Below, in pieces: positions 34,017-43,048 of a stretch of DNA of 64,000 nt. The notes under the pieces were generated by a model. It was not told the origin of the DNA. It saw nothing but the letters and a program-made list of their open reading frames with translations, and searched no databases. The position numbers were made by a program, and so were the translations under genes. The stretch is taken from positions 124,001-188,000 of the forward strand of contig NZ_JACSZW010000003.1 of the NCBI RefSeq assembly GCF_014472395.1. Reading direction: 5' to 3'. The first letter of the stretch is position 1. Each line of letters opens with the position of its first letter. Source of the DNA: Pedobacter sp. N36a (lineage in GTDB: Bacteria > Bacteroidota > Bacteroidia > Sphingobacteriales > Sphingobacteriaceae).

Positions 34017-35465
34017 TTAAACAATTTCAGGTACTTCAACGGCAATAGTTCCTAATAAGGTAGCAGATGTACAGCGGTCAATGTAAACATTTACATAAGT
34101 TCCGGCTTTAACACCAGGCGCTGCAGGGAAAACCACCATCGCATTCTGATCATTTCTTCCACAAAGGTCAAGGTCAGATTTTTTGGAAGTACCCTCCACT
34201 AAAATTCTAACAGTTTTTCCAACAAATTGTTGTAGGCGCATTAATGAAGTTTCCTGTGCTTTGAGTAATATTTCTGCTAGCCTACGTTTTTTCACTGGTT
34301 CAGGAATATCATCTGCCAGTTTTCTGGCCGCCAGCGTACCTGGTCTTTCAGAATAACTGAAGGTGAATGCGAAATCATAACCTACATAATCCATGATGCT
34401 TAAAGTTTCCTGGTGTTCTTCTTCTGTTTCTGTACAGAAACCAGCGATGATGTCCGAAGAAATTGCACATCCTGGAATGATGCGTCTGATGGCATCAATT
34501 CTATTGATATACCATTCTCTGGTATACGTTCTGTTCATCAGTTCCAATACCCTGCTGCTTCCAGATTGAACCGGCAGGTGGATGTAATTACAGATGTTAT
34601 CGTATTTGGCGATGGCATATAATACCTCGTCAGTAATGTCTTTAGGGTGTGAAGTAGAAAATCTGATCCTCAAGTCAGGACTGATTAAAGCTACTTTTTC
34701 CAGTAATTGTGCAAAGTTTACTTCAATTTCTGCATGCTCTTCCGCATCAGCGCCTTTCCATTTGTAAGAATCTACATTCTGTCCTAGCAAAGTGACTTCT
34801 TTGTAGCCTTTATCGAACAAATCCTGTGCTTCTGCAAGGATAGAATAAGGGTCTCTGCTGCGTTCACGTCCTCTGGTAAATGGAACTACACAGAAAGAAC
34901 ACATGTTATCACAGCCGCGCATGATCGAAATGAATGCGGTGATGCCATTTCCATTCAGACGAACCGGGCTAATGTCTGCATAAGTCTCCTCGCGGGATAA
35001 CAACACATTTATGGCTTTATGACCATCTTCTACCTGACTGATCAATTGAGGAAGGTCACGGTAAGCATCCGGGCCAACCACCATGTCCACTAATTTCTCT
35101 TCTTCCAGGAATTTTGATTTTAAACGCTCTGCCATACATCCTAAAACGCCAACCACCAATTTGGGGTTTCTACGTTTCTCTGCACCAAACTGCGACAGTC
35201 GGTTGCGGACTCTTTGCTCCGCATTTTCGCGGATAGAGCAGGTATTGATGAAGACTACATCTGCTTCATGATAATCACCTGTGGTTTCAAAACCCTGATC
35301 TTTTAAAATCGAGGCAACGATCTCACTATCTGCGAAATTCATCTGACAACCATAGCTTTCAATGTATAACTTTCGGCCATTACGTACCTCTGGTGCATCA
35401 ATAACTAAAGCCTCGCCCTGGCGCTCTTCATCGTGTGTCTTATCTGTAAGCTGTAAATCAATCAT
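34017..35465 (-). CDS. miaB: tRNA-2-methylthio-N6-dimethylallyladenosine synthase MiaB
   Basis: 482 residues. The first Fe-S cluster is bound by Cys40 ([12 protein letters not shown]), Cys76 ([14 protein letters not shown]) and Cys110 ([10 protein letters not shown]). The radical-SAM cluster is bound by Cys185, Cys189 and Cys192 ([18 protein letters not shown]). A TRAM domain forms the end (about 415-475). It methylthiolates A37 of tRNAs. It is the first gene of a five-gene operon and has a strong promoter with TTTG-N21-TAnnTTTG. Confidence 0.98.
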   Translation of the reverse strand: MIDLQLTDKTHDEERQGEALVIDAPEVRNGRKLYIESYGCQMNFADSEIVASILKDQGFETTGDYHEADVVFINTCSIRENAEQRVRNRLSQFGAEKRRNPKLVVGVLGCMAERLKSKFLEEEKLVDMVVGPDAYRDLPQLISQVEDGHKAINVLLSREETYADISPVRLNGNGITAFISIMRGCDNMCSFCVVPFTRGRERSRDPYSILAEAQDLFDKGYKEVTLLGQNVDSYKWKGADAEEHAEIEVNFAQLLEKVALISPDLRIRFSTSHPKDITDEVLYAIAKYDNICNYIHLPVQSGSSRVLELMNRTYTREWYINRIDAIRRIIPGCAISSDIIAGFCTETEEEHQETLSIMDYVGYDFAFTFSYSERPGTLAARKLADDIPEPVKKRRLAEILLKAQETSLMRLQQFVGKTVRILVEGTSKKSDLDLCGRNDQNAMVVFPAAPGVKAGTYVNVYIDRCTSATLLGTIAVEVPEIV

Positions 35466-35490
35466 AAATGGTTAACATTTTTCTGGGTTT

Positions 35491-35533
35491 CAAAAATACA
35501 CAATTAAATTTAGAAATGACAAAGTGGCAGAAT
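35491..35533 (-). promoter_or_regulatory. miaB operon promoter
   Basis: Minus strand: a -33 TTTG (35520-35523), 21 bp, and a -7 box TATTTTTG (35491-35498), matching the Bacteroidota consensus closely. The start site would lie about 20 nt before the miaB ATG. The -33 region is inside the motif shared with groES (35517-35533). Confidence 0.65.
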
Positions 35534-35637
35534 CTTAAACGGAAAGAAATTTTTATGGAAGATATCTAAAAACATATAGGACCTTTTTCATGATCTATTG
35601 TCTTTAAGCTAAAATAACAGCTAAAATCCATCTAAAT

Positions 35638-36438
35638 ATGTTCAAATGCCTGTTCGCGAAAACCCCTAAGGACCTGTATGGCTGGTTTGGAGATTATTCT
35701 TCCTGGACGGAACTGGCCGCAGAAAGCAGTGGATATGGCGCAGAAGTGATCCTTGAAAAAACAAAAAATGCGATCCTGAAAGTGAAAAATGGCGAAGCAG
35801 TCTATGAAAGAGATTCCGTAAATCTGCCCAAAAAGGAATATCCATTCCCCCTAATCTCCTTTTTAATGCATAGTGCAGCCTCAAAAAGGAAACCGCTGAA
35901 TGTACTTGATTTTGGTGGCTCATTGGGCAGTACTTATTTCCAGATTAGGGAATTTTTAACGGAGGGTGTTTGTGCCAGCTGGAATGTAGTAGAGCAGGAG
36001 CATTATGTGGCCTGCGGTAAAGCACATTTTGAAGATGATCAGCTGAAATTTTATCCCAGCATTGCTGAAACATTAAAAGCCAAAGAAATCGACCTGGTGA
36101 TCCTTTCATCAGTGGTACAATACCTGGAAAAACCGCATGAGTTTTTGAAAGAACTGGTGGCCTATCAGTTCCCGTTTTTATTGTTCGACCGCACCGCTTT
36201 CCATCATGGAGATCAGGATCTACTCTGCCTACAAATTGTATCACCACAAATATATTCAGCTTCTTATCCATCCTGGTTCTTTAACCAGCAGGGATTTTTG
36301 AGCCACTTCCAGAATCATTACCAGCAGATCGCAGAATTTCCTTCTTATGTAAAAGGAGAAGAAGCCATGCTGATCAATGGAAAAGAACTGGGTTACGACA
36401 AAGGTTTTTACTTTATTCATTCATCAGGTTATGCTTAA
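35638..36438 (+). CDS. TIGR04325 family putative methyltransferase
   Basis: 266 residues with the family opening YGWFGDYSSWTELAAESSGYGAEVILEKTKNAILKV and a Rossmann SAM site (LNVLDFGGSLGSTYFQIREFL). The middle has IDLVILSSVVQYLE, as in class I methyltransferases. Proteins of this family occur in surface-polysaccharide loci and are thought to methylate a sugar or polyprenyl-linked glycan. Its stop overlaps the start of the glycosyltransferase gene by 8 bp. It begins a new transcript, divergent from miaB. Confidence 0.85.
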   Translation: MFKCLFAKTPKDLYGWFGDYSSWTELAAESSGYGAEVILEKTKNAILKVKNGEAVYERDSVNLPKKEYPFPLISFLMHSAASKRKPLNVLDFGGSLGSTYFQIREFLTEGVCASWNVVEQEHYVACGKAHFEDDQLKFYPSIAETLKAKEIDLVILSSVVQYLEKPHEFLKELVAYQFPFLLFDRTAFHHGDQDLLCLQIVSPQIYSASYPSWFFNQQGFLSHFQNHYQQIAEFPSYVKGEEAMLINGKELGYDKGFYFIHSSGYA

Positions 36439-37438
36439 ATTCTGTACGCTTTTTAATACCACCTATCTTTCCCGTGGCTTAGCCATGTACCATTCTCTGG
36501 AGCAGAATTGCCCGGACTTTCATTTGTATGTTTTTGCATTTGATGCGCATTGCTATGAGCTGCTGTCGAGCATGGCGCTCCCAAAGATCAGCGTGATCTC
36601 CCTGCAAGAATTTGAAAATGAAGCACTGCTGGCAGTAAAACCAGGGCGGACTGCACAGGAATACTGCTGGACTTCCGCTTCCTCTACAATTAAGTATTGT
36701 ATAGAAAGTTTTAACCTGGACCATTGCACTTATGTAGATGCTGATCTGTTGTTTTTCAGCAATCCACAGGTTTTAATGGAGGGGATGGGTGAAAAATCTG
36801 TGCTCATCACTGAACATCGCTACACACCTTGTTACGACCAGTCTGCTAACAGCGGCATTTATTGCGTACAGTACATGACCTTTAAGAATACACCAGAGGG
36901 CTTGGAGGTGCTGAATTACTGGGTAGATTCTTGTTTAGAATGGTGTTTCAATAGGTTAGAAGAGGGGAGGTTTGGAGACCAGAAATACCTGGACAACTGG
37001 ACGGAGAAGTTTTCCTGTGTACAGGTATGCCAGCATCTCGGTGCAGGCGTTGCGCCCTGGAATATTCAGCAGTATACTTTTAAGACAAAATCAGGAAAAC
37101 CACGCGGTGTGGAAATAGCCAGCGGTCGGGAGTTTGACCTGGTGTTTTACCACTACCATGGCTTCAGCTATTCTGTGAAAAACAGCTATATGCTGACACA
37201 TGCAGCGTACCAGCTTAGCAGAAATCAAATCAAACAGATTTACAGACCTTATGTATCGGCACTTTCTATCGCCGAGCGAAGTATCAAAAGCGCAGACCGC
37301 AATCTGATTCCACATGAGATTAATAATGAAATGGAGTTGATCACCAGGGTTTTAGGGCGTTTCCTGATTTTTACGCTCCTGGGATATTATAAAAACTTAT
37401 ACACCAAAAGATCTTTTCAGTATGGCTTTATATATTAA
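36431..37438 (+). CDS. Glycosyltransferase-like protein (nucleotide-sugar type, A-fold)
   Basis: 335 residues from ATG at 36431; an upstream in-frame start inside the methyltransferase gene was rejected. The start FCTLFNTTYLSRGLAMYHSLEQ is that of glycosyltransferases, and YVDADLLFFSNPQVL carries the metal-binding DxD (D-A-D). A later motif HLGAGVAPWNIQQY matches the acceptor side of GT8-like enzymes. It likely adds a sugar to a cell-surface glycan. The 8-bp overlap indicates coupling with the methyltransferase. No other polysaccharide genes are nearby, so the pair is an isolated island. Confidence 0.82.
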   Translation: MLKFCTLFNTTYLSRGLAMYHSLEQNCPDFHLYVFAFDAHCYELLSSMALPKISVISLQEFENEALLAVKPGRTAQEYCWTSASSTIKYCIESFNLDHCTYVDADLLFFSNPQVLMEGMGEKSVLITEHRYTPCYDQSANSGIYCVQYMTFKNTPEGLEVLNYWVDSCLEWCFNRLEEGRFGDQKYLDNWTEKFSCVQVCQHLGAGVAPWNIQQYTFKTKSGKPRGVEIASGREFDLVFYHYHGFSYSVKNSYMLTHAAYQLSRNQIKQIYRPYVSALSIAERSIKSADRNLIPHEINNEMELITRVLGRFLIFTLLGYYKNLYTKRSFQYGFIY

Positions 37439-37467
37439 TAAAATGTAACGGTAAGGATCTTCAATAA

Positions 37468-37500
37468 ATTAGTATTTTAGTCGCCGACTAAAATACTAAT
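37468..37500 (+). promoter_or_regulatory. 33-bp perfect palindrome abutting the CHRD lipoprotein start codon
   Basis: Left arm ATTAGTATTTTAGTCG and right arm its exact complement, with a single central C. It ends one base before the ATG at 37501. As RNA it would be a long hairpin at the start; as DNA it is a large dyad containing two nested TTAGT/ACTAA pairs. No U-run follows, so a terminator is less likely than an operator or translation-blocking hairpin. Confidence 0.6.
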
Positions 37501-37980
37501 ATGTGGGATGTTAAAGGTCAGGGATTTACATTGTTCAAGATAGGGGTGTTGTGGATGATGATTGTACTAGGTGGCTGTAAAAAAGAAGCGGCGCAAAGTC
37601 AGAAGATTAAACCCCCGGTCAGGTCTTATGTAGTCACTGCAAGGATAGATAAAAAAGGAACAAATACAGACTCGGAAGGTACTGCAGTATTCAAGGGAGA
37701 TTATGATCAGGGAACAAAATTATTGAGGTATACACTGGAATATGAAAAAATAGTGCCCGAACAAATCAGTTTGCGAAATGGAGTAAAGGGCTCAAAAGGA
37801 ACTTTAATCCGGGAATTGTATAAGCCGGGAAGTACCCTACTAGGAGCTCAATTGTCAGGTTCCATTGTATTGACACCCCTGCAGGAACGAAACCTGCTGA
37901 AAGGATACTGGTTTGTAGCGATCAATACTTTACAGCGCGCTCCCGAAATTTCAGGAGTACTTACCTTGAAACAAAGTTAA
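37501..37980 (+). CDS. CHRD-like lipoprotein
   Basis: 159 residues. The N-terminus has a hydrophobic stretch and a lipobox ending at Cys26 (MMIVLGGC). The body follows the CHRD pattern (a beta domain found in chordin): TARIDKKGTNTDSEGTAVFKGDYDQGTKLLRYTLEYEKI, then a final WFVAINT and SGVLTLK. The His-containing segment of CHRD is not conserved, so the assignment is by pattern. It lies directly behind the palindrome and 7 bp before the ECF sigma gene, which makes it the first gene of the operon. Its function is unknown; it may be the surface ligand-binding partner of the TonB receptor. Confidence 0.7.
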   Translation: MWDVKGQGFTLFKIGVLWMMIVLGGCKKEAAQSQKIKPPVRSYVVTARIDKKGTNTDSEGTAVFKGDYDQGTKLLRYTLEYEKIVPEQISLRNGVKGSKGTLIRELYKPGSTLLGAQLSGSIVLTPLQERNLLKGYWFVAINTLQRAPEISGVLTLKQS

Positions 37981-37987
37981 GCGTCGC

Positions 37988-38599
37988 ATGGGTAAAGCAG
38001 AGATGAATACTGGGCCTGATGATGATTTATTGCTGATGGATGCCATCAGGCATAAAGATAGAAAGGTGTTTGAAGCCTTTTATAAAAAGTATTACCGACA
38101 ACTGTTTATCCTCGCGTTTAGATACGTAGGGAGAACGGAAGCCGCAGAAGAAATTGTACATGATTTGTTCATTAATATATGGAATAAAGCCGGTCAGTTA
38201 AATATTCAGTATGCCATGAAAAGCTATTTGTTTCGGTCAATTGTTAATGCATCCCTGAACTTCCTGAAAAAAGAAAAGCAGGATGCCGCAAAACAACTGA
38301 CATACCTGGCCGATCAGCTGCCTGAAAATCCAGAGGAAGAAAACCTAAACAAAGAAGAATTGTTGTTGAAAAACCTGGAAGAAGCGCTGGCTCTTTTACC
38401 GCCGAAATGTAAAGAGGTGATGTACCTGAGTCGCTTTGGTAAATTGAAACAACAGGAAATTGCCGACCAGATGAATATCTCGTTAAAAACAGTTAAAAAC
38501 CATTTGACATATGGCTTTCAGAAGTTAAGGGAACACCTCGGAAAGTCTGCAGCGCTCTTGCTGGCGATAGTTATGTTCCTAAAAACGCTGTTACGTTAA
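37988..38599 (+). CDS. ECF-type RNA polymerase sigma-70 factor
   Basis: 203 residues. Region 2 (KVFEAFYKKYYRQLFILAFRYVGRTEAAEEIVHDLFINIW) and region 4 (ALALLPPKCKEVMYLSRFGKLKQQEIADQMNISLKTVKNHLTYGFQKLREHL) are clear. It is of the Bacteroidota expansion family that is paired with FecR and a TonB receptor. It should be held inactive by the FecR-type protein encoded 10 bp downstream and released when the receptor binds its ligand. A hydrophobic C-terminal tail is typical. Confidence 0.96.
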   Translation: MGKAEMNTGPDDDLLLMDAIRHKDRKVFEAFYKKYYRQLFILAFRYVGRTEAAEEIVHDLFINIWNKAGQLNIQYAMKSYLFRSIVNASLNFLKKEKQDAAKQLTYLADQLPENPEEENLNKEELLLKNLEEALALLPPKCKEVMYLSRFGKLKQQEIADQMNISLKTVKNHLTYGFQKLREHLGKSAALLLAIVMFLKTLLR

Positions 38600-38609
38600 A
38601 CCGCCTGTT

Positions 38610-39626
38610 ATGAAAAATTTTGAAACAAATGAATCGTTTATTTTTTCCCTGATCATTGAAGATCTCGAAGAAAAGATTAGCGCGGAAAATAAAATAATTC
38701 TCCTCCAATGGAGGAATGCAGACCCGGAAAATGAAAAACTGTATCAGGAATTTTTAGGGGTACAGATCAATCTGGATAAATTGATGGAACGGCATGAGCT
38801 GGATGCGCATCATTCCTGGACAGTGCTGGAGGAGAAACTCAACCAGTCTGCATCATTCTTTTCGCAGCATAACGAGCCTGTACCACCCTTGAAAAATAAG
38901 ACACTGCCTTATTTCTGGATCAAAATAGCAGCCATGTTTTTGATTTTATCAACGCTGGGCTACGGTTACTTCTTTTGGAAAAATAAGGATGTGGTGATCA
39001 ATACCGGAACGGCAGTACTCACCAATGTGGTGCTTCCTGATGGTACAGACTTGAAACTTAATGCCGGAACGAGCATTAGCTACAGTAAAAACAACTTTCT
39101 GGCGGACCGTAAACTGGTGCTGATCAAAGGTGAGGCCTTTGTTCAGGTGGCCGCCAATACGGCATCGCGTTTCAGAGTGGAGCTGGGAGATGTACAAGCG
39201 AAAGATATTGGTACCCGCTTTAACATCAGTAGAAATGAAAATCAATCTACAGTAACCGTCGAAGAAGGGCAAGTAGAATTATGGGAATATGGAACCGAAA
39301 GAAAAGTAAATCTGACCGCAGGTAAACTGGGTATTTACGATGTCAGGAATAAAACATTGATGGCCATCGATAATCCTGACCCTAACTTTAAGGCATGGCT
39401 GGATAAGAGTTTCGTCTTTAATGCTGCTCCACTGCAGGAAGTACTGGAAAAACTAGGCTCCGTTTATCAGATTAAGATAGAGATGGAAGGGCAGGTGCTG
39501 AAAGATAGAAAGCTGACTGCCAAATTAAAATATCAGCAGCTGGATAGTGCCTTAGCAGTAATTGCGGCCTCTTTAGATTGTAAATTGATCCAGCGCAATG
39601 GTACGTTTGTTTTAGCTGGTAAATAA
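38610..39626 (+). CDS. FecR family anti-sigma factor
   Basis: 338 residues. A cytoplasmic helical N-terminus (1-90), one transmembrane helix (about 104-122, IKIAAMFLILSTLGYGYFFW) and a periplasmic FecR domain (about 130-230, VLPDGTDLKLNAGTSISYSKNNF, LIKGEAFVQVA) followed by a DUF4974-type domain (about 265-335). It binds the sigma factor in the cytoplasm and the STN domain of the receptor in the periplasm. Its stop overlaps the receptor start as TAATG. Confidence 0.95.
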   Translation: MKNFETNESFIFSLIIEDLEEKISAENKIILLQWRNADPENEKLYQEFLGVQINLDKLMERHELDAHHSWTVLEEKLNQSASFFSQHNEPVPPLKNKTLPYFWIKIAAMFLILSTLGYGYFFWKNKDVVINTGTAVLTNVVLPDGTDLKLNAGTSISYSKNNFLADRKLVLIKGEAFVQVAANTASRFRVELGDVQAKDIGTRFNISRNENQSTVTVEEGQVELWEYGTERKVNLTAGKLGIYDVRNKTLMAIDNPDPNFKAWLDKSFVFNAAPLQEVLEKLGSVYQIKIEMEGQVLKDRKLTAKLKYQQLDSALAVIAASLDCKLIQRNGTFVLAGK

Positions 39627-42175
39627 TGACTTTCTATTTTCGGACGCTGATATGCCTTTTACTATTACTTGCTGCGGGAACAACGGTTGTCTGTGCCCAG
39701 CATGAAAGTGTACTTGATCAGCCGGTCAGTATTCAGGTGCCTGCAGATGGTCTCATCCGCGTGTTGCAGCTGCTGGAAGAAAAAGCAAAATGTAATTTTG
39801 CCTTTGATCCAGACTTATTGCGAAATAAAAAATCAGCAGCGCTGAATGCTGTTCAAAGACCATTGTCAGAGATTTTAAGTCAGCTGTTATTTGGCTCGAA
39901 TTTAGGATTTAAGCGGGTAGGAAATGACATTGTCATTAGCCCCCTCAAAGAGAAGAACTGGATCATTAGCGGTCATGTGCGTGACCAGGCGAGTGGAGAA
40001 GTCCTGATTGGAGCCACTGTTTACCTGCCCAAGCTTGGTCTCGGGATCAACACCAATCCATACGGTTTCTTTTCTTTGTTTATTCCTGAAGGCGTTCATC
40101 AGTTAATGATCTCCAATACCGGTTTTCAAACGAGGGAAGAACCGATTCGTTTAGATCAGGATGTACAGCTCAATATCGAACTAGCCTTAAAGACCAGCCG
40201 CTTAGCAGAGGTAGAGATAAAATCCAGTAACCTTAGGCCAAACCCCATTCTTTTAAATGAGCAGAATTTAGGGCCTGCCCAGTTGAATAATGCTGCTTAT
40301 TATGCGGGTGAAGTAGATGTAGTGAAAAGACTGCAGATGCAGAACGGCATAAAATCATTGTCGGAAGGTAGTTCCGGCTTGTTTGTAAGAGGAGGGAACT
40401 CCGATCAGAACCTGATCCTACTCGATGAGGCCATCGTGTATAATCCTTCTCATTTATATGGACTGGTTTCTGTTTTTAATCCGGATGTGGTCAATAATAT
40501 CCAGGTGTTTCGGGATTATATCCCTGCTAATTTTGGTGGCCGCCTCTCCGCTGTAGTTATTAACCGCATGACCGAAGGGAATAATAAACAGTTTCAGCTG
40601 AGCGGAGGACTCAATTTCCTTTCGGCGCGCATTGCCGCAGAAGGACCGATTGTAAAAGATAAGGGTTCTTTTATCGTCGCTTTTAGAAGGAGTTTATTGG
40701 ATGTTTTCCAAAGTAAGTTTAAGCTGTTCAATCCTTTTTCTGTGTATTACGACATCAATGCAAAGGCGAATTATAAGCTCAACCAGAACAACACCATTTT
40801 CTATTCTGTCTATGCCGGAAAAGATAAACTACTTTCTGAAGACGCATACACCAACAACTGGGGAAACCTGACTTCCACCTTCCGCTGGAACCATATTTTT
40901 AATTCCACGATTTTTCAAAACGTATCCCTGATCTATAGTAATTACAATAACCTGCTGGATTTAAACGCAGATACACTGTCTCAAAAAATACAATGGCAAA
41001 CCCGGGTAAGGGATGTCACCCTGAAAGCTGATTATACCTATTACCTGAATCCTCTGAATCAGATTAAGTTTGGCGGCTCGGCCATCTATCATCAGTTTAA
41101 TCCTGGTGAGGCGAAACAATCTCCAAATGATGAGTTCAATATTCCTGGAGATCAGAGTCTGGAAGCAGCGCTGTACTATGCTCAGCGCCTCACTTTAAGT
41201 TCGCATTTTGAATTGGATTACGGCCTTCGTCTGAGTTTATTTAAAAACAATGAAATGCGTAATAACGTGTTTGACGACCAGGGGAATCGGATAGAAACGC
41301 ATGAGGTTAAACTATTTGTAAAGCCAGAACCTCGTCTCAATCTGAGTTATCTGCCAACTAAAGACCAGCGTTATTTCTTTACGTATAACCGGAATTTTCA
41401 ATACCTGCAGCTGATTCAAAACAGTACACTAGCATTTTCTTCTCTGGAGCCCTGGATCCCAGCGTCAAAAAGTATCAAGCCACAGCGCTCAGACTATTTT
41501 TCTCTGGGATACCAATATAGGCCTAGCCGATATGTCTGGTCGGCAAATGCCTATTACAAGCGGATGGAAAATCAACTGGAACTGACAGACCATGCACAGA
41601 TCATCAAAAATCCTGAGGTTAGGCAGCAATTGAAATCAGGAATGGCAAGGGCTTATGGGATGGAATTGGAGCTGACCAAATCGGAAGGGCAGTTTTCCGG
41701 TACCCTTGCCTACAGTTATTCCAGAGTATTTCGAAAAATAGAGTCACTCAACTTCGGAAAGGAGTTTGTAGCCAATTATGACATCCCTCATGAGTTGAAG
41801 ATCACGGCCAAATACGATATGACTAAAAAACTGTCGTTACAAAGCTTCTTTATCTGCTCAACAGGCAGGCCATTGACCCTTCCCGTTGGCTATTACCAGC
41901 ATGATGGCTTGAATGTGCCTATCTTTGAAGAAAGAAATACGGCGAGATTTCCAGTGTTCAGCAGACTGGACCTTTCCGCACAGTACCAGTTTAAGAGCAG
42001 AATAGCTGGCGAACGATTCTTGTCGAGCGTGCTGTCTGTTGGTGTTTACAATCTTTACAACCGCAAAAACCCATTGTATTACCACTTGAATCCTTCTGTA
42101 GTTGAAGCAAAAAAGAGTAATATTGAGTATGGTTTAGGGATTTATCCATGGATAGCCTACAGTTTTAAAATTTAG
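39626..42175 (+). CDS. FecA-like TonB-dependent receptor with STN signalling domain
   Basis: 849 residues. A signal peptide ends at about residue 24 (VVCAQ). The STN domain (about 30-105, LLEEKAKCNFAFDPDLLRNKKSAALNAV) touches the anti-sigma factor. Next come a carboxypeptidase regulatory-like domain (115-200), plug (about 205-330, LFVRGGNSDQNLILLDEAIVY) and barrel. This is the transducing receptor of the sigma/FecR cassette. The ligand is unknown; no SusD-type gene is present, and a DUF4249 lipoprotein follows after 1 bp. Confidence 0.95.
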   Translation: MTFYFRTLICLLLLLAAGTTVVCAQHESVLDQPVSIQVPADGLIRVLQLLEEKAKCNFAFDPDLLRNKKSAALNAVQRPLSEILSQLLFGSNLGFKRVGNDIVISPLKEKNWIISGHVRDQASGEVLIGATVYLPKLGLGINTNPYGFFSLFIPEGVHQLMISNTGFQTREEPIRLDQDVQLNIELALKTSRLAEVEIKSSNLRPNPILLNEQNLGPAQLNNAAYYAGEVDVVKRLQMQNGIKSLSEGSSGLFVRGGNSDQNLILLDEAIVYNPSHLYGLVSVFNPDVVNNIQVFRDYIPANFGGRLSAVVINRMTEGNNKQFQLSGGLNFLSARIAAEGPIVKDKGSFIVAFRRSLLDVFQSKFKLFNPFSVYYDINAKANYKLNQNNTIFYSVYAGKDKLLSEDAYTNNWGNLTSTFRWNHIFNSTIFQNVSLIYSNYNNLLDLNADTLSQKIQWQTRVRDVTLKADYTYYLNPLNQIKFGGSAIYHQFNPGEAKQSPNDEFNIPGDQSLEAALYYAQRLTLSSHFELDYGLRLSLFKNNEMRNNVFDDQGNRIETHEVKLFVKPEPRLNLSYLPTKDQRYFFTYNRNFQYLQLIQNSTLAFSSLEPWIPASKSIKPQRSDYFSLGYQYRPSRYVWSANAYYKRMENQLELTDHAQIIKNPEVRQQLKSGMARAYGMELELTKSEGQFSGTLAYSYSRVFRKIESLNFGKEFVANYDIPHELKITAKYDMTKKLSLQSFFICSTGRPLTLPVGYYQHDGLNVPIFEERNTARFPVFSRLDLSAQYQFKSRIAGERFLSSVLSVGVYNLYNRKNPLYYHLNPSVVEAKKSNIEYGLGIYPWIAYSFKI

Positions 42176-42176
42176 G

Positions 42177-43007
42177 ATGAAAAGACATCGATTAACTTTA
42201 GTGCTATTGCTCTTAGTGGGCCTTTCCAGTTGTAAGAAGGCACTGGACGAGCGGTTTCTATCTCCCAAGCGCCAATACGATCTTGCGGTAGAAGGGGGCT
42301 TCAATACCCGTGTCTCTACCCAATCTATCCGTTTAACTAAACCTGCTTTAACCGTAGATGGACAGCCTACGCCTGTTTCAAAAGCGGTTGTCAGCGTTAA
42401 TGACGGTAAATCGGAAATGACCTTTAAAGAATCCAGTACGGCCGGAGTTTATACCGCAGTCAACAAAAATGAACCGAATTATAACGGAGCTTATAAACTA
42501 AAGGTGGTCTATAACGGACAAACCTATACTGCAGTGGATACTTTAAGGCAAGTAGTCAATATCGTGGATGACTTCCTGCCGCTTTCTACCCAGTTACTTC
42601 CAGACGGAATGTATGCAGGCACGATACCAAAACATACTTTCGGCTATCTTAATCCTAATAAATGGCTGATTTCCTATAAGGATATCCCACAATGGAATCC
42701 CGGGAAATTCGACCAGTCTAAATATTACAGTTATACCCATTTTCTGGGCTCCCCAAACTCACTGTATCCACTCAATAATCTCAAAAGAGATTTTGTATTG
42801 GGTAAAGACGATTACCTATACATCTATAAAATCTCCCTTTCCGAGCGTTATGCCAAATACCTGTATGATGTGTTCATGGAGACGGATTGGAATGGATTGT
42901 TTTCTGCGGTACCGGTTAATGCCACTGGAAATCTGACTGGAAATGCACAGGGGTATTTCTATGCAATAGATGTGGATGCTGGAAGGTATAAAGCATCTGA
43001 ACTTTAA
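42177..43007 (+). CDS. DUF4249 family lipoprotein
   Basis: 276 residues. Lipobox at Cys19 (LVGLSSC). The central beta-rich part and the terminal segment GLFSAVPVNATGNLTGNAQGYF match the DUF4249 family, which is regularly encoded after FecA-like receptors in Bacteroidota and is thought to be the surface lipoprotein partner of the receptor. The function is unproven. It starts just after the receptor stop and ends the sigma-FecR-receptor cassette. Confidence 0.82.
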   Translation: MKRHRLTLVLLLLVGLSSCKKALDERFLSPKRQYDLAVEGGFNTRVSTQSIRLTKPALTVDGQPTPVSKAVVSVNDGKSEMTFKESSTAGVYTAVNKNEPNYNGAYKLKVVYNGQTYTAVDTLRQVVNIVDDFLPLSTQLLPDGMYAGTIPKHTFGYLNPNKWLISYKDIPQWNPGKFDQSKYYSYTHFLGSPNSLYPLNNLKRDFVLGKDDYLYIYKISLSERYAKYLYDVFMETDWNGLFSAVPVNATGNLTGNAQGYFYAIDVDAGRYKASEL

Positions 43008-43048
43008 TTATGGCCTTGATATTGCAGTAATGCTGTAAGCAACGTAAT

